A DNA stretch of 64,000 nucleotides from JARRPM01 sp963792815 (GTDB taxonomy: Bacteria > Pseudomonadota > Gammaproteobacteria > Pseudomonadales > Halieaceae), in the NCBI GenBank assembly GCA_963792815.1, contig CAWBXR010000007.1, positions 310,001 through 374,000 of the forward strand, in the 5' to 3' direction. This document shows positions 35,621-44,341 of this stretch, one piece after another. Numbering within the stretch: the first letter of the stretch is position 1; every line of letters starts with the position of its first letter. A program made the position numbers and the translations under genes. Below the pieces are notes generated by a model that did no database searches, was not told the DNA's origin, and saw only the letters and a list, made by a program, of their open reading frames with translations.

Positions 35621-36067
35621 TTATTCCCCTATCAATTCGAAACAGCGGATGTCGGTGATATAGCCCCGGGGCTCGTCGGCCCAGACCGCACGCACCCTGG
35701 CGCCAGTGGCCAGGTCCTCCTCAGCGGCCGCGGCTATACAGTGAATCATCGGCACGTCGGCGCCCTCGAGCCGGATCATCGCCCAGGCAAAAGCGCTGTC
35801 CAGCGGGTGGGATGCACGGGGTTGCTTCACCCAGCACCAGCTGACAATCTCCCCCTCCTGGCCAACCTCGACAAACTCGCTCAATGCCTCGGCCGTCGCG
35901 GGGTCATACTCCATGGGCGGCACTATGACCCTGCCGTCACTGGCGCGGATGCCGAAGATCCGGCGCTCGCGCAAACCGGTGAGAAAGTGGCCGACCACGG
36001 GGCCCGTGGAGCGGGTATAGGTAAAGCCGAGCTCAAAGGCCTGGCTGAGGACGTCGGACTGCGCCAT
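35621..36067 (-). CDS. OB-fold DUF35-like protein lacking the zinc ribbon
   Basis: 148 residues from MAQSDVLSQAFELGFTYTRS at 36067, preceded by a purine-rich stretch; an upstream Met at 36166 is in frame but unlikely. FLTGLRERRIFGIRASDGRV sits where the zinc ribbon would be, without its cysteines. The OB-fold part follows (ARVRAVWADEPRGYITDIRC). It is the first gene of the Ltp/DUF35 set, 4 bp from the zinc-ribbon paralogue. Confidence 0.8.
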   Translation of the reverse strand: MAQSDVLSQAFELGFTYTRSTGPVVGHFLTGLRERRIFGIRASDGRVIVPPMEYDPATAEALSEFVEVGQEGEIVSWCWVKQPRASHPLDSAFAWAMIRLEGADVPMIHCIAAAAEEDLATGARVRAVWADEPRGYITDIRCFELIGE

Positions 36068-36405
36068 GTTGGTGGGTTCCTTTCCTGGTTCGCACTTGCA
36101 GCGTGCCGAACCTGGGTTCAGGCGGGCCTGCTGACAAGGCAATGAGTATCGACCACGAGCCATCATCCCTCAATGACCCAAAGCACCATGCGACAGTGAC
36201 TTTTCAGATCAGGCCGGCATGTGTGCCTCCCCGTTGGGCCGTGACAGCTCGACGGCCATCTCTGCGGGAGGTTCCCTTACTTGAACCAGCGAGCGGCCAA
36301 TTGCCAGACACAGCTGTGGCAGCCCTGAAAATGATTGATAATGACCTGTGGCCCGATACGCCGGGGTTGCACCACGTTCACTCACCTTAACTGCAGGAGC
36401 ACCAC
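36068..36405. other. 338-bp divergent intergenic region
   Basis: It separates the minus-strand DUF35/Ltp set from the plus-strand extradiol dioxygenase and so should hold both promoters. I see no convincing -35/-10 pair or operator palindrome. A short CCTGGGTTCAGG dyad near 36113 is the only symmetry noticed. Confidence 0.5.
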
Positions 36406-37305
36406 ATGACAGTTGCCGCCATCGGATATTTGCGCATTGAGTCCACGGACGCCGCCGCCTTTATGGCCTTTGGCACCGGAGTGCTCGGCTTGATGGACGC
36501 GGCCCGTGAGGATGAACAGGGGGCGCGTTTTTTGCGCATGGACGCACACCCCTTCCGCTTCATGGTGGAAAGCGGGGCGCAGGACAGGCTGCTCGCAATC
36601 GGCCTCGAGTTCCGCAGCGTGGAGCACTGGCGGGAGACCTGCGACAAACTGGCCGCGGCGGGACATAAACTGAGCCCGGGCTCAGACGCGGAAGCCGCCC
36701 GCCGCTGTGTCAGCGGTTTCGTATCGGTAGCGGACCCGTCCGGCAATACCGTGGAGTTGTTTTACGGGCGCAAACTGGACTACCTGCCCTTCAATTCGCC
36801 GGTGGGTATCGGCAGCTTCGTCACCGGTAATTGGGGGAGCATGGGGTTTGGCCACGCGGTGATTGCGGCGCCGCAGGTCGAATCGACCACCGCCTTCTAC
36901 ACGGAATTGCTCGGCCTGGGGGTATGCGATGTCCTGCACCTGGCCACTCCGCCCTCCCAGGTCGTTTTCATGCATGCGGACAACCCCCGCCAGCACTCAC
37001 TCGCCCTCTACGACCAGCCTCACCCGGCGGGTGTGGTGCACGTCATGGTGGAGGTGGAGACACTCGATGAGGTGGGCCGGGCCCTGGATCGAGCCAACAA
37101 GGCGGGCCACCCTGTCATCGCCAGCCTGGGGCGCCATGTGAATGACAACATGTGCTCATTCTATGTACTGGCGCCCGGCGGCATCGCTTTCGAATACGGT
37201 TACGACGGGCTGCTGATCGAGGACTGGAGCCGCTACATTCCCACGGTTTCGACAGAGGGGGATCTCTGGGGCCACGAGTACAACTTTCCCGGCGTGAACG
37301 ATTAG
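36406..37305 (+). CDS. type I extradiol ring-cleavage dioxygenase (BphC/HsaC-like VOC protein)
   Basis: 299 residues made of two VOC modules. The active C-terminal module has the Fe(II) ligands in FGHAVIAAP (His near 150), GVVHVMVEV (His near 213) and FEYGYDG (Glu near 264); the second-sphere His is in LGRHVNDNM. This two-His-one-carboxylate set is that of catechol meta-cleavage enzymes such as BphC and the steroid enzyme HsaC. The N-terminal module lacks metal ligands, as usual. It is divergent from the Ltp/DUF35/ligase genes, consistent with degradation of an aromatised ring. Confidence 0.88.
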   Translation: MTVAAIGYLRIESTDAAAFMAFGTGVLGLMDAAREDEQGARFLRMDAHPFRFMVESGAQDRLLAIGLEFRSVEHWRETCDKLAAAGHKLSPGSDAEAARRCVSGFVSVADPSGNTVELFYGRKLDYLPFNSPVGIGSFVTGNWGSMGFGHAVIAAPQVESTTAFYTELLGLGVCDVLHLATPPSQVVFMHADNPRQHSLALYDQPHPAGVVHVMVEVETLDEVGRALDRANKAGHPVIASLGRHVNDNMCSFYVLAPGGIAFEYGYDGLLIEDWSRYIPTVSTEGDLWGHEYNFPGVND

Positions 37306-37333
37306 CCCTGCAGGTAGAGCGGAGCCCCGGCTC

Positions 37334-38086
37334 TCAGTGCACTTCCACCCTGACCGGGATCCAGCGATTCAGGATGTACTGTAGCGTACCGTTGGACTTC
37401 ATCACCGCCAGGGCCCGGTTGAGTTCACCTGCCAGCACGTCATCTCCGGGGCGCACAGCCCAGGCCAGCATCTCCTCCGTCATGGGGGAATAAAGACTGA
37501 TCAGATCGGCGTTCTCGCGCGTAGTCGCCAACTGCCAACTGGTGGGCGCGTCGTGGATATAAAGGTCTATCTGGTCGCCGCGCAGGGCGGCAAAGGCAGC
37601 GCTGGAATCCTGGTAAAACTTGATTTCGGCATCCTTCAGTTCGCGCTCGGCGTAGGCGGCACCGGTAGTACCGGGCTCAACCCCTATACGCACACCCTCA
37701 CGATAGACAGCCCAGGGCTGGGCGAAACTGGCTATCTTGTCGCGGTGCAGAATAGCCATCTGGCCAACCACCATGTAGGAGTCGGTAAAAATTACCTGCT
37801 CACTGCGCTTTGCCGTTACGCTGAACCCCGACATGATCACATCGATTTCACCGGCCAGGAGCGCAGGCATGAGCTTGTCAAACGGCATATTGACCAGGCT
37901 CACCTTGCGGCCGATGATTTCACCCACCGCGAGGGCATTGTCGGCTTCAATGCCGACGATCTGACCGTCCCGCTCGAAGATCAGGGGCGGGTAGTCCGCG
38001 CTGACGCCGGCACGCAGCACACCCGCCGCTATCGCAGCAGTGCTGCCCAACGACAACAACAGTACCAACAGGTATTTCCTGATCAT
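37334..38086 (-). CDS. periplasmic amino-acid-type solute-binding protein (family 3)
   Basis: 250 residues. A signal peptide (YLLVLLLSLGSTAAIAAG) is followed by LRAGVSADYPPLIFERDGQI and IVGIEADNALAVGEI, the standard start of family 3 SBPs, then LLAGEIDVIMSGFSVTAKR. It would bind a small polar solute in the periplasm. No ABC permease or ATPase is adjacent, so it works with transporter genes elsewhere or as a sensor-type binding protein. Convergent with the dioxygenase. Confidence 0.88.
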   Translation of the reverse strand: MIRKYLLVLLLSLGSTAAIAAGVLRAGVSADYPPLIFERDGQIVGIEADNALAVGEIIGRKVSLVNMPFDKLMPALLAGEIDVIMSGFSVTAKRSEQVIFTDSYMVVGQMAILHRDKIASFAQPWAVYREGVRIGVEPGTTGAAYAERELKDAEIKFYQDSSAAFAALRGDQIDLYIHDAPTSWQLATTRENADLISLYSPMTEEMLAWAVRPGDDVLAGELNRALAVMKSNGTLQYILNRWIPVRVEVH

Positions 38087-38200
38087 CTGTTCACTTCTCC
38101 TTGGAGCACAATTACCTGGCTGTCGCTATCGCCCTGACAGCGCCGGGGTAGGAAATCGGGGGCGGTTGGAGTTTACGGTTTCACCGCAAAAATGAAAACC

Positions 38201-38234
38201 CCCGGGGCGGCAAGCCGGGGCTTGCCGCCCCGGG
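38201..38234. repeat. perfect 16-bp palindrome in divergent promoter region
   Basis: CCCGGGGCGGCAAGCC (38201-38216) and its exact complement (38219-38234) flank a central GG. It lies between the SBP gene and yrbL, which diverge, so it is not in a terminator position for either. On the minus strand it is followed by a T-rich stretch. Confidence 0.75.
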
Positions 38235-38279
38235 TTCATGTTATGCTGAGCTAAAAATCGCACGGCTATCGGGGAGCGC

Positions 38280-38912
38280 ATGTCCGGGACCCAGACAGAA
38301 GATATGATCGAGTTGGACCCCCGCGCCCTCATCGGCAAGGGCCTGCATCGGGAGTGCTTTGTTCACCCGGAGAACCCGGCGCGCTGCATCAAAATAGTCG
38401 TCGCGGGCTCCGGCAACGAAAACCGGCGGGAAAAGGCCTACTACGCTGAACTGTCCCGCAGGGGCATCTCCTGGGAGATGCTTCCGAGGTTCCACGGCCT
38501 GGTTCCGACAAACCTTGGCGAGGGCGCGGTATTCGATGCGATCAGGGACTACGACAACCGGATATCGTTCACCCTGGGGCATTACCTGGCATCGCCGCTG
38601 CTTACCGAAACCCACGGCCCGGCACTTCGCACAGCCCTCGACAATCTCAGGGACTACCTGCTGGCAAACCGCATTATCACCATGACGCTGAAAACCAAGA
38701 ATATCCTTTTCCAACTGACGGATGCCGATACCGGCAAGTTGGTGATTGTAGACAATATCGGCAATTCGGATTTTATCCCGCTGGCAAACTACAGTGCCCG
38801 GCTGGCGCGCTGGAAAATCCTGCGAAAATGGCGCCGCTTCGAGCTTAGTTTGCGAAGGGACTACGCCGACAACCCGGCACTGGCGATGGCGCTGGACCCC
38901 GCGCGGGCCTGA
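38280..38912 (+). CDS. yrbL: YrbL family protein
   Basis: 210 residues matching the PhoP-regulated YrbL family, a kinase-like fold: LDPRALIGKGLHRECFVHPE, then CIKIV with a candidate lysine, then MTLKTKNILFQL and LVIVDNIGNSDFIPLANY in place of kinase catalytic and DFG-like segments. The biochemical role of the family is not established. The start is the ATG at 38280, with GGGGAG close upstream; a second Met at 38304 is possible. A strong palindrome lies 45 bp upstream. Confidence 0.85.
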   Translation: MSGTQTEDMIELDPRALIGKGLHRECFVHPENPARCIKIVVAGSGNENRREKAYYAELSRRGISWEMLPRFHGLVPTNLGEGAVFDAIRDYDNRISFTLGHYLASPLLTETHGPALRTALDNLRDYLLANRIITMTLKTKNILFQLTDADTGKLVIVDNIGNSDFIPLANYSARLARWKILRKWRRFELSLRRDYADNPALAMALDPARA

Positions 38913-38942
38913 TCACCCGCGCAGGCAAACCGACCGAAGCTG

Positions 38943-39428
38943 TTAGCGACGGCCGCCCTCATGCTGCACCCCCTCACCACCGACCGGGCGGACACCCTCG
39001 GCCACACCAGACTCTGCCGGGAGTGTTTCCGGGCCCGGGCCGGGACCCATCACTCCGTGATCAACATTGCCGGGAATGACATGCTCGATGCGTTCTTCGT
39101 CCTGTCGACGTTGGGCGCGGACGTTCTCATCATCGCCGCCATAATAGTCAACACCCTCACCATCGCCTTCGCCCTGGCCCGCACCCGCATCATCATTGCC
39201 CTGGAACGACTCCGCCTGCTGCGGGCCTGGCGCCGCCGGTGCCGCTTCCGCCGGCGGGGCATCCATCAGGTTGGTGGACGGAATATCCACAACCTCGGCA
39301 CCCGGCTCAGGTGAATCACTGAAATCCGGCACGCCGTCGGCGCCCACGCTCTCATACACTTGCGCGCTGGCCGGCAGGTGCATCAACAGCGCCACAGAAG
39401 CTGCGACAAGCATTTTCGAATAGTTCAT
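38943..39428 (-). CDS. DUF4124 domain-containing secreted protein
   Basis: 161 residues. The signal peptide is MLVAASVALLMHLPASAQ, followed by a DUF4124 module (VYESVGADGVPDFSDSPEPG). The rest is low-complexity Gly/Ala/Glu/Asp-rich sequence with an Arg-rich stretch (VRAQRRQDEERIEHV) and an acidic, disordered look. Function of DUF4124 proteins is unknown; they are common envelope proteins in gammaproteobacteria. Convergent with yrbL. Confidence 0.85.
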   Translation of the reverse strand: MNYSKMLVAASVALLMHLPASAQVYESVGADGVPDFSDSPEPGAEVVDIPSTNLMDAPPAEAAPAAPGPQQAESFQGNDDAGAGQGEGDGEGVDYYGGDDENVRAQRRQDEERIEHVIPGNVDHGVMGPGPGPETLPAESGVAEGVRPVGGEGVQHEGGRR

Positions 39429-39656
39429 ATATACACCTCGTTGAATGCGGGCCCGCGCCCTTTCAGAGGATTACATTTATAACACCAATTCAATATCTGC
39501 CGCATGCTTATCTCGAGGAATCAACACATTGCGCTCACTTGCCAAGATAGTGGTTCTGGTCCAGACTTCCTGGAAATTTCAGCGGCAGCGCCGCCCCACA
39601 ACCCGCAGCATGGCCACAGGCGCCGTGCAAAAACATGTGACCAAGGAGAGTAATTC

Positions 39657-40343
39657 ATGCGCCTCAATATCCTGCATAAATGTGCTGCCTCGCTTCTTGC
39701 GATGCTGCTGGCTACAACTGTCATAGCCGACAACGCTCTCCCGGAAGTGAGCCACGACGGCCTTCACCTGATGAAGCACACCAAACTGCGAGCGGTCTAT
39801 ATGAAGCCAGGGGCCAACCTGGACGAGTACGACAAGGTGGCGCTGCTGGCCTGCTACGTGGCTTTCAACAAGAACTGGCAACGCAATTATAACGACCAGA
39901 GTATGGACCTGATGAATCGGGTCACCGACCAGGACATGAAAAATATCCGTGACAGCCTGGCAACCGAGTTCAATAAGGTGTTCACCGAGGTGCTTACCAA
40001 GAGCGGCCACGAGATGGTCACCAAGGGGGGCACCGGGGTGCTGATCGTGCAGCCCGCGATCGTCAACCTCGAGGTCACCGCACCGGATGTCATGAGCGCC
40101 GGCATGGAGCAGAACTTTTCCGCCGACGCCGGGCAGATGACCCTGTACATGCAACTCTATGACGGCAAGACCGGTGACATCATTGCGCGCATCATCGATC
40201 CGGAAGCGGCGGGTGACGAGGTGTTTGAAGTCCGCAACAGCGTGACCAATATGGCGGATGCCGAACGGGTCCTGCGCCGTTGGGCGACAATCCTCGACAG
40301 TCACCTGGCAACCGTCAGCGCGGCCGCCGGCGCCACCCAGTAA
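39657..40343 (+). CDS. DUF3313 family exported protein
   Basis: 228 residues from the ATG at 39657, preceded by AAGGAG. The signal peptide is KCAASLLAMLLATTVIADNA. The rest (LRAVYMKPGANLDEYDKVAL, then VLIVQPAIVNLEVTAPD, then AEAAGDEVFEVRN-like segments) matches the DUF3313 pattern of periplasmic or outer-membrane-associated proteins. No lipobox Cys is present, unlike many family members. Function unknown. A terminator hairpin follows 14 bp after the stop. Confidence 0.75.
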   Translation: MRLNILHKCAASLLAMLLATTVIADNALPEVSHDGLHLMKHTKLRAVYMKPGANLDEYDKVALLACYVAFNKNWQRNYNDQSMDLMNRVTDQDMKNIRDSLATEFNKVFTEVLTKSGHEMVTKGGTGVLIVQPAIVNLEVTAPDVMSAGMEQNFSADAGQMTLYMQLYDGKTGDIIARIIDPEAAGDEVFEVRNSVTNMADAERVLRRWATILDSHLATVSAAAGATQ

Positions 40344-40357
40344 GCTCCCCTTGACCG

Positions 40358-40386
40358 GGCGCCCCTCCCCCGCTGGAGGGAGCGCC
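40358..40386 (+). terminator. terminator after the DUF3313 gene
   Basis: GGCGCCCCTCC pairs with GGAGGGAGCGCC over 11 bp with one bulged A and a CCCGCT loop, followed by GCCCTTTGTT. The T-run is short, so termination may be partial. Confidence 0.55.
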
Positions 40387-40445
40387 GCCCTTTGTTGCCT
40401 TTGAAGGCAGGCCCGCAATGGTCGGTGCCAACCTGCAAATAAACG

Positions 40446-40473
40446 TTGACAGCCGCTGGATTAGGTATATAGT
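40446..40473 (+). promoter_or_regulatory. sigma-70 promoter of the cold-shock gene
   Basis: TTGACA (40446-40451) and TATAGT (40468-40473) are separated by 16 bp. The predicted start near 40480 gives a 5' UTR of about 150 nt, long for a short gene but usual for cspA-type messages, whose leaders fold differently in the cold. Confidence 0.7.
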
Positions 40474-40630
40474 GGCGGGAGCTTGGAAGAACGACTGTTA
40501 TTTATTTTCCCCATTTCGAAGTCCCGCTGTACTACCTCGTCCTGAAGTCTTTAAATAAAAAGCCCTAGTTCCAGCACAATGCCTTTAATTACGAGGGCGA
40601 AATTTTTATGAATATATATAGGATACGACA

Positions 40631-40840
40631 ATGTCTAACACTGTAACCGGTACTGTGAAGTGGTTTAACGAATCAAAGGGTTTTGGCTTTATCGCCCAGG
40701 AAAACGGCCCCGACGTTTTTGCTCACTTCAGCGCCATTTCAGGCTCCGGCTTCAAGACCCTGGCTGAAGGCCAGCGCGTAGAGTTCACCGTAACTGCAGG
40801 CCAGAAAGGCCCGCAGGCTGAGAACATCGTAGCGATCTAA
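40631..40840 (+). CDS. cold-shock domain protein (CspA family)
   Basis: 69 residues, a single OB-fold cold-shock domain. GTVKWFNESKGFGFIAQ holds RNP1 and VFAHFSAI RNP2. It binds single-stranded nucleic acid as an RNA chaperone. It is preceded by AGGA at a good distance, a long leader and a near-consensus promoter, and followed by a strong terminator, so it is a single-gene unit. Confidence 0.95.
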   Translation: MSNTVTGTVKWFNESKGFGFIAQENGPDVFAHFSAISGSGFKTLAEGQRVEFTVTAGQKGPQAENIVAI

Positions 40841-40867
40841 ATCTGCGAAAACGCAGTAGAAAACCAA

Positions 40868-40901
40868 AGGGCCGGCGCCCAAAAGCGCCGGCCCTTTTTT
40901 T
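40868..40901. terminator. strong intrinsic terminator after cold-shock gene
   Basis: A perfect 10-bp stem GGGCCGGCGC / GCGCCGGCCC with a CCAAAA loop is followed by eight T. AAA before the stem gives a little symmetry on the other strand, where the PQQ dehydrogenase gene has already ended. Confidence 0.9.
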
Positions 40902-40988
40902 TGCCCAATCAAAGGGGAAGGAATGCTCGTAGGGTCGAAGGGCCTGCCCCGCTTTGTCGGGTATCCCTTCGACCGGCCGCGCCCCCCA

Positions 40989-43140
40989 CTACTGGCGGGC
41001 GGCGCCGCCCTCTTCCCCCGGCTTCAGGGCGAAATGCGCACGCTCTATCACGTAGTAGTGAATATTGTCTGACTGCTCCTTATCCAATTCGCCACCAAAA
41101 CCCACCATGCCGTTCTGCCAGTGCATGCCACCCAGAACAATGGCGTCCCACATGGCGTGCTTTTCCGCTGTAAGCGCCCGCAGGTCCGGCGTGGCGCCGC
41201 CGCTGACGGCGCCGTCGCCGTGGCAGAAGACACAGTAGGTCAGGTATTCCTTGCGCCCGGCAGCCACCTGCTCCGCCGAGGCGGTGAGCTCGGGTGGAGC
41301 AATCACCAGGGGCTTATCGACAGCGGCCGGCAGAGCAGCCTTGCCGGCCAGCTTGAACACCAGCAGGCGGCTGCGATTGGGAATCGGGCCTGCAGTCAGG
41401 GCCTCACCTCCCACCAGCGCCAGTGACCCCCCCCAGCCGGCCACCACCGCCAGGTACTGGGTGCCATCCAGGCGAAAGGTGACCGGGGGGGCCACTACCC
41501 CGGTCTGGGCATCGAAGGCCCACAGGCGGTCGCCGGTGTCGGCGCGATAGGCTACGAGCTCACCTGCCGAATTACCCTGAAACACCAGGTTACCGGCAGT
41601 GGACAGAATACCCCCGTTCCACGGGCCCTTGTGGTCCACCCGCCAGCGCGGCTGCTGAGCGACCGGGTCCCAGGCGATGATAGCCCCTGTGACGGTGTCC
41701 AGCACGGCCTGCTTTTCGGCCGGGTCGTCCGGCAGGCTGGCAGGACGGTTGTCGGTACCCGTGTTCCAGAAGCCCTCGCGATGACGGAATTCCTCATCAG
41801 TGGCGTAGACCCAGGGTGCATCCTGGGCGGGGATATACACCAGGCCGGTATCCGGGCTATAGCTCATGGGGTGCCAGTTGTGGCCGCCAATCGGACCGGG
41901 AAAGTGGAGGCCGGTAGCCTTGCCCTCGTAACGGGCGCCCTCTGTCTCGACCGGCCGGCCGGTTTCCATGTCAACGTGGGTCGCCCAGGTCATGGTGGCG
42001 TAGGCATCCGCGGACAGCAGCTCGCCCGTGGCGCGGTCCAGCACATAGAAAAAGCCGTTCTTCGGCGCCTGCATGATGACCTTGCGTGGCTTACCGTCCA
42101 GTTCCAGCTCGGCCAGTATCATGTGCTGGGTTGCCGTGTAATCCCAGGTATCCCCCGGGGTGGTCTGGTAGTGCCAGGCGTAGCTGCCGTCATCCGGGTT
42201 GAGCGCCAGAATGGAAGAAAGGTAGAGGTTATCGCCTCCGTCGGGGCTGCGTATCTGCCTGTTCCACGGCGCACCGTTGCCAACCCCCAGGTACAGCAGG
42301 TTAAGTTCGGGGTCGTAGGCCATGGAATCCCAGACGGTACCACCACCGCCCACGACCCACCACTCGCCGCCGCCCCAGGTTTCAGCCGCGCGCTTCATGG
42401 CGTCGTCCTCAAAGCCGTCGGCGGGGTTACCCGGCACCGTGTAGAAGCGCCATGCCTGCGCCCCGTCGTCGAGGTTGTAGGCGCTGACGTAGCCACGCAC
42501 GCCGAATTCGCCGCCGCCGTTGCCGATGATGACCTTGTCCTTGACGATGCGGGGCGCGCCGGTGATGGTATAGGGCCGCTCCTTGTCAGTGGTCTGCACC
42601 TCCCAGCGCAGGGAGCCGTCCGCCGCATTGAGGCTGACCAGTCGGCCATCATAGGTGCCGAAGAACAGTCTCCCCTTGTCGTAGGCGACGCCGCGGTTGA
42701 CGACATCGCAGCAACCGTGAACTGCCCAGTTCCTGGGCACCTGTGGGTCGTAGAACCACAGCAATTCTCCGGTAAGCGCATTGTTGGCGAAAACCATGCT
42801 CCAGGAGCCGGTGGTGTAGATAACGCCGTCTATGACCAGTGGCGTGGCCTCCAGCCCGCGGGCTGTGGGGTAGTCGAAATACCAGGCGAGGCCCAACTTG
42901 GCAACGTTGCCGTCATTGATGTCGGCAAGGGGACTGAAGCGGGTTTCCTCCTCGGTTGAGGCCGTGCTGGCGCCATTCGACGTCGGGTGCCGGGGCCGGC
43001 GCAGCAGGCACCGGAACCGCCGCGGCTTCTACAAGCACAGGCGGGTCCACACTCTTCGTCGGGGGCTCGTCGCGGGAGCAGGCGACAAGCGATGAAAGTA
43101 ATCCGGCAAGTGCCAGAAAATGTGGGCCACGCAGTTTCAT
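40989..43140 (-). pseudogene. PQQ-dependent quinohemoprotein alcohol dehydrogenase, lipoprotein, one frameshift
   Basis: The gene starts at 43140 with a lipoprotein signal (LAGLLSSLVAC) and an Ala/Pro linker leading to EWRQHGLN. One extra base near 42952-42957 shifts the rest (EETRFSPLADINDGNVAKLG) into the long downstream frame. Beta-propeller repeats, the vicinal disulfide HGCCDVVNRG that packs on PQQ, and a C-terminal cytochrome c domain (YCVFCHGDGAVSGG) define a type II quinohemoprotein. Repaired length is about 716 residues. It would oxidise alcohols in the periplasm, passing electrons to a c-type carrier. The lipid anchor is unusual. Otherwise the frame is intact, so an assembly error is likely. 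Confidence 0.85.
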
Positions 43141-43344
43141 AGGTATTCCCGTCGTTATTCTGTTGATCAGCGAGCATAGTAGCCAAATTTTTCGCGCTTA
43201 AGTACCTGTTGGGGGAAAAATACGGCGCCGGGATGCTGCGGGCTCGACGGCGTCCATCATTTGTTGACGCCGCTACAGCCGCCCTGTACCAACGCCACTG
43301 GAGATGGCATATTCTATTGACCTGTTTCCCCCTGGAGATTCACT

Positions 43345-43716
43345 GTGAAAAGATGCCTTGCTGTCGGCCTATCCGCCTGCCTGCTCGCGGCTGCCCTGAC
43401 CGGCTGCGCGCAATACGAAAACAAGCGAGGAGTGGAAGTGACCTGGCAGGGCGACGTTACCAGCCGCCTCGTCCCCGGGGAGACTACCCGCAAGCAGGTA
43501 CTGTCACTGCTGGGGCCGCCCTCCCAGGTCATATCGCTGGAAGAGGAATCCGTACTGTACTACCTGTTTGAGCGCTCGGTTGGCAACGGCCTGATCCTGA
43601 TTCTCTACAACCGGATGAAAATCGATACCCACTACGACCGGGCTATCCTGTTCTTCGACGAGAACGACATACTGACCGACTTCGCGACCCGCATTGATGA
43701 AGCAGCGGATGCCTGA
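43345..43716 (+). CDS. small SmpA/BamE-like lipoprotein
   Basis: 123 residues. The lipoprotein signal ends LLAAALTGC. The body has LVPGETTRKQVLSLLGPPSQ, the start of a SmpA/OmlA (BamE-like) fold, then a beta hairpin (SVLYYLFERS) and a final strand (RAILFFDENDILTDF). BamE itself is normally elsewhere, so this is a paralogue of unknown function. It overlaps the next lipoprotein gene, which has the same LGPP motif. Confidence 0.78.
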   Translation: MKRCLAVGLSACLLAAALTGCAQYENKRGVEVTWQGDVTSRLVPGETTRKQVLSLLGPPSQVISLEEESVLYYLFERSVGNGLILILYNRMKIDTHYDRAILFFDENDILTDFATRIDEAADA

Positions 43717-44302
43717 TCGCAGCGCCTTACTGATCCCCCTGTTGCTCACGCTGTTACTGGCGGGCTGCACCCAGTGGCGCTACGAGCTGGGCACCCGGCT
43801 GTCACCGGAAATGCTGCCGGCCACCGACCAGAACATGCGCCTTTCCGATGTACTGGCGCAGCTGGGGCCTCCCCAACGACTGTCAGAGGCTGGCAACGGC
43901 TATGTCCTGGCCTGGGAATTCTGGAAGATCAGGGAGGACACCCTCGGCCTCAGCCTGGGCGCCATGGGCGCCGACCTGCTGTCCGTCGACTGGGGCAATG
44001 CCCATATGCACGGTGAGTTCCTGCTGGTCACCTTCGACCGGCAGCACCGGGTCACGGGCAGAACCTTTGCCCGCTGGAGCAACGACGCCGGTGGCGGACG
44101 GGCCATCCAGCCCATGCTGGGGCTGGTATCCCTGGTAGACGTCGAGGACATGGTGGACCACATGCCTCACCATCAATGGGGGGGCTCCCTGCTGGAACCC
44201 ATGCCTCAGGCGATCAACAGTAACTCGCGGCCCGACACCGGACAGAACGGTATACAACGCCGAGGCACACCGACAGGGACAGGCCAGCAGAGTCTGGAGT
44301 AA
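43697..44302 (+). CDS. lipoprotein with SmpA/BamE-like motif
   Basis: About 201 residues. The lipoprotein signal is LLIPLLLTLLLAGC. MRLSDVLAQLGPPQRLSEAG repeats the pattern of the preceding gene, and a longer C-terminal region ends in a hydrophilic tail. Starts at 43697 or 43709 are both possible; both overlap the upstream gene, so the two are coupled. Function not recognised; the pair looks like an ancient tandem duplication of an envelope lipoprotein. Confidence 0.7.
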   Translation: MKQRMPDRSALLIPLLLTLLLAGCTQWRYELGTRLSPEMLPATDQNMRLSDVLAQLGPPQRLSEAGNGYVLAWEFWKIREDTLGLSLGAMGADLLSVDWGNAHMHGEFLLVTFDRQHRVTGRTFARWSNDAGGGRAIQPMLGLVSLVDVEDMVDHMPHHQWGGSLLEPMPQAINSNSRPDTGQNGIQRRGTPTGTGQQSLE

Positions 44303-44341
44303 GTAAGACGCATCTCAATCGCATAGCGACGCGCTGTTGCC

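Noticed and set aside
41631..42959. Open frame of about 440 codons antisense to the PQQ dehydrogenase
   Set aside because: No recognisable domain; the sense strand carries PQQ and haem motifs.
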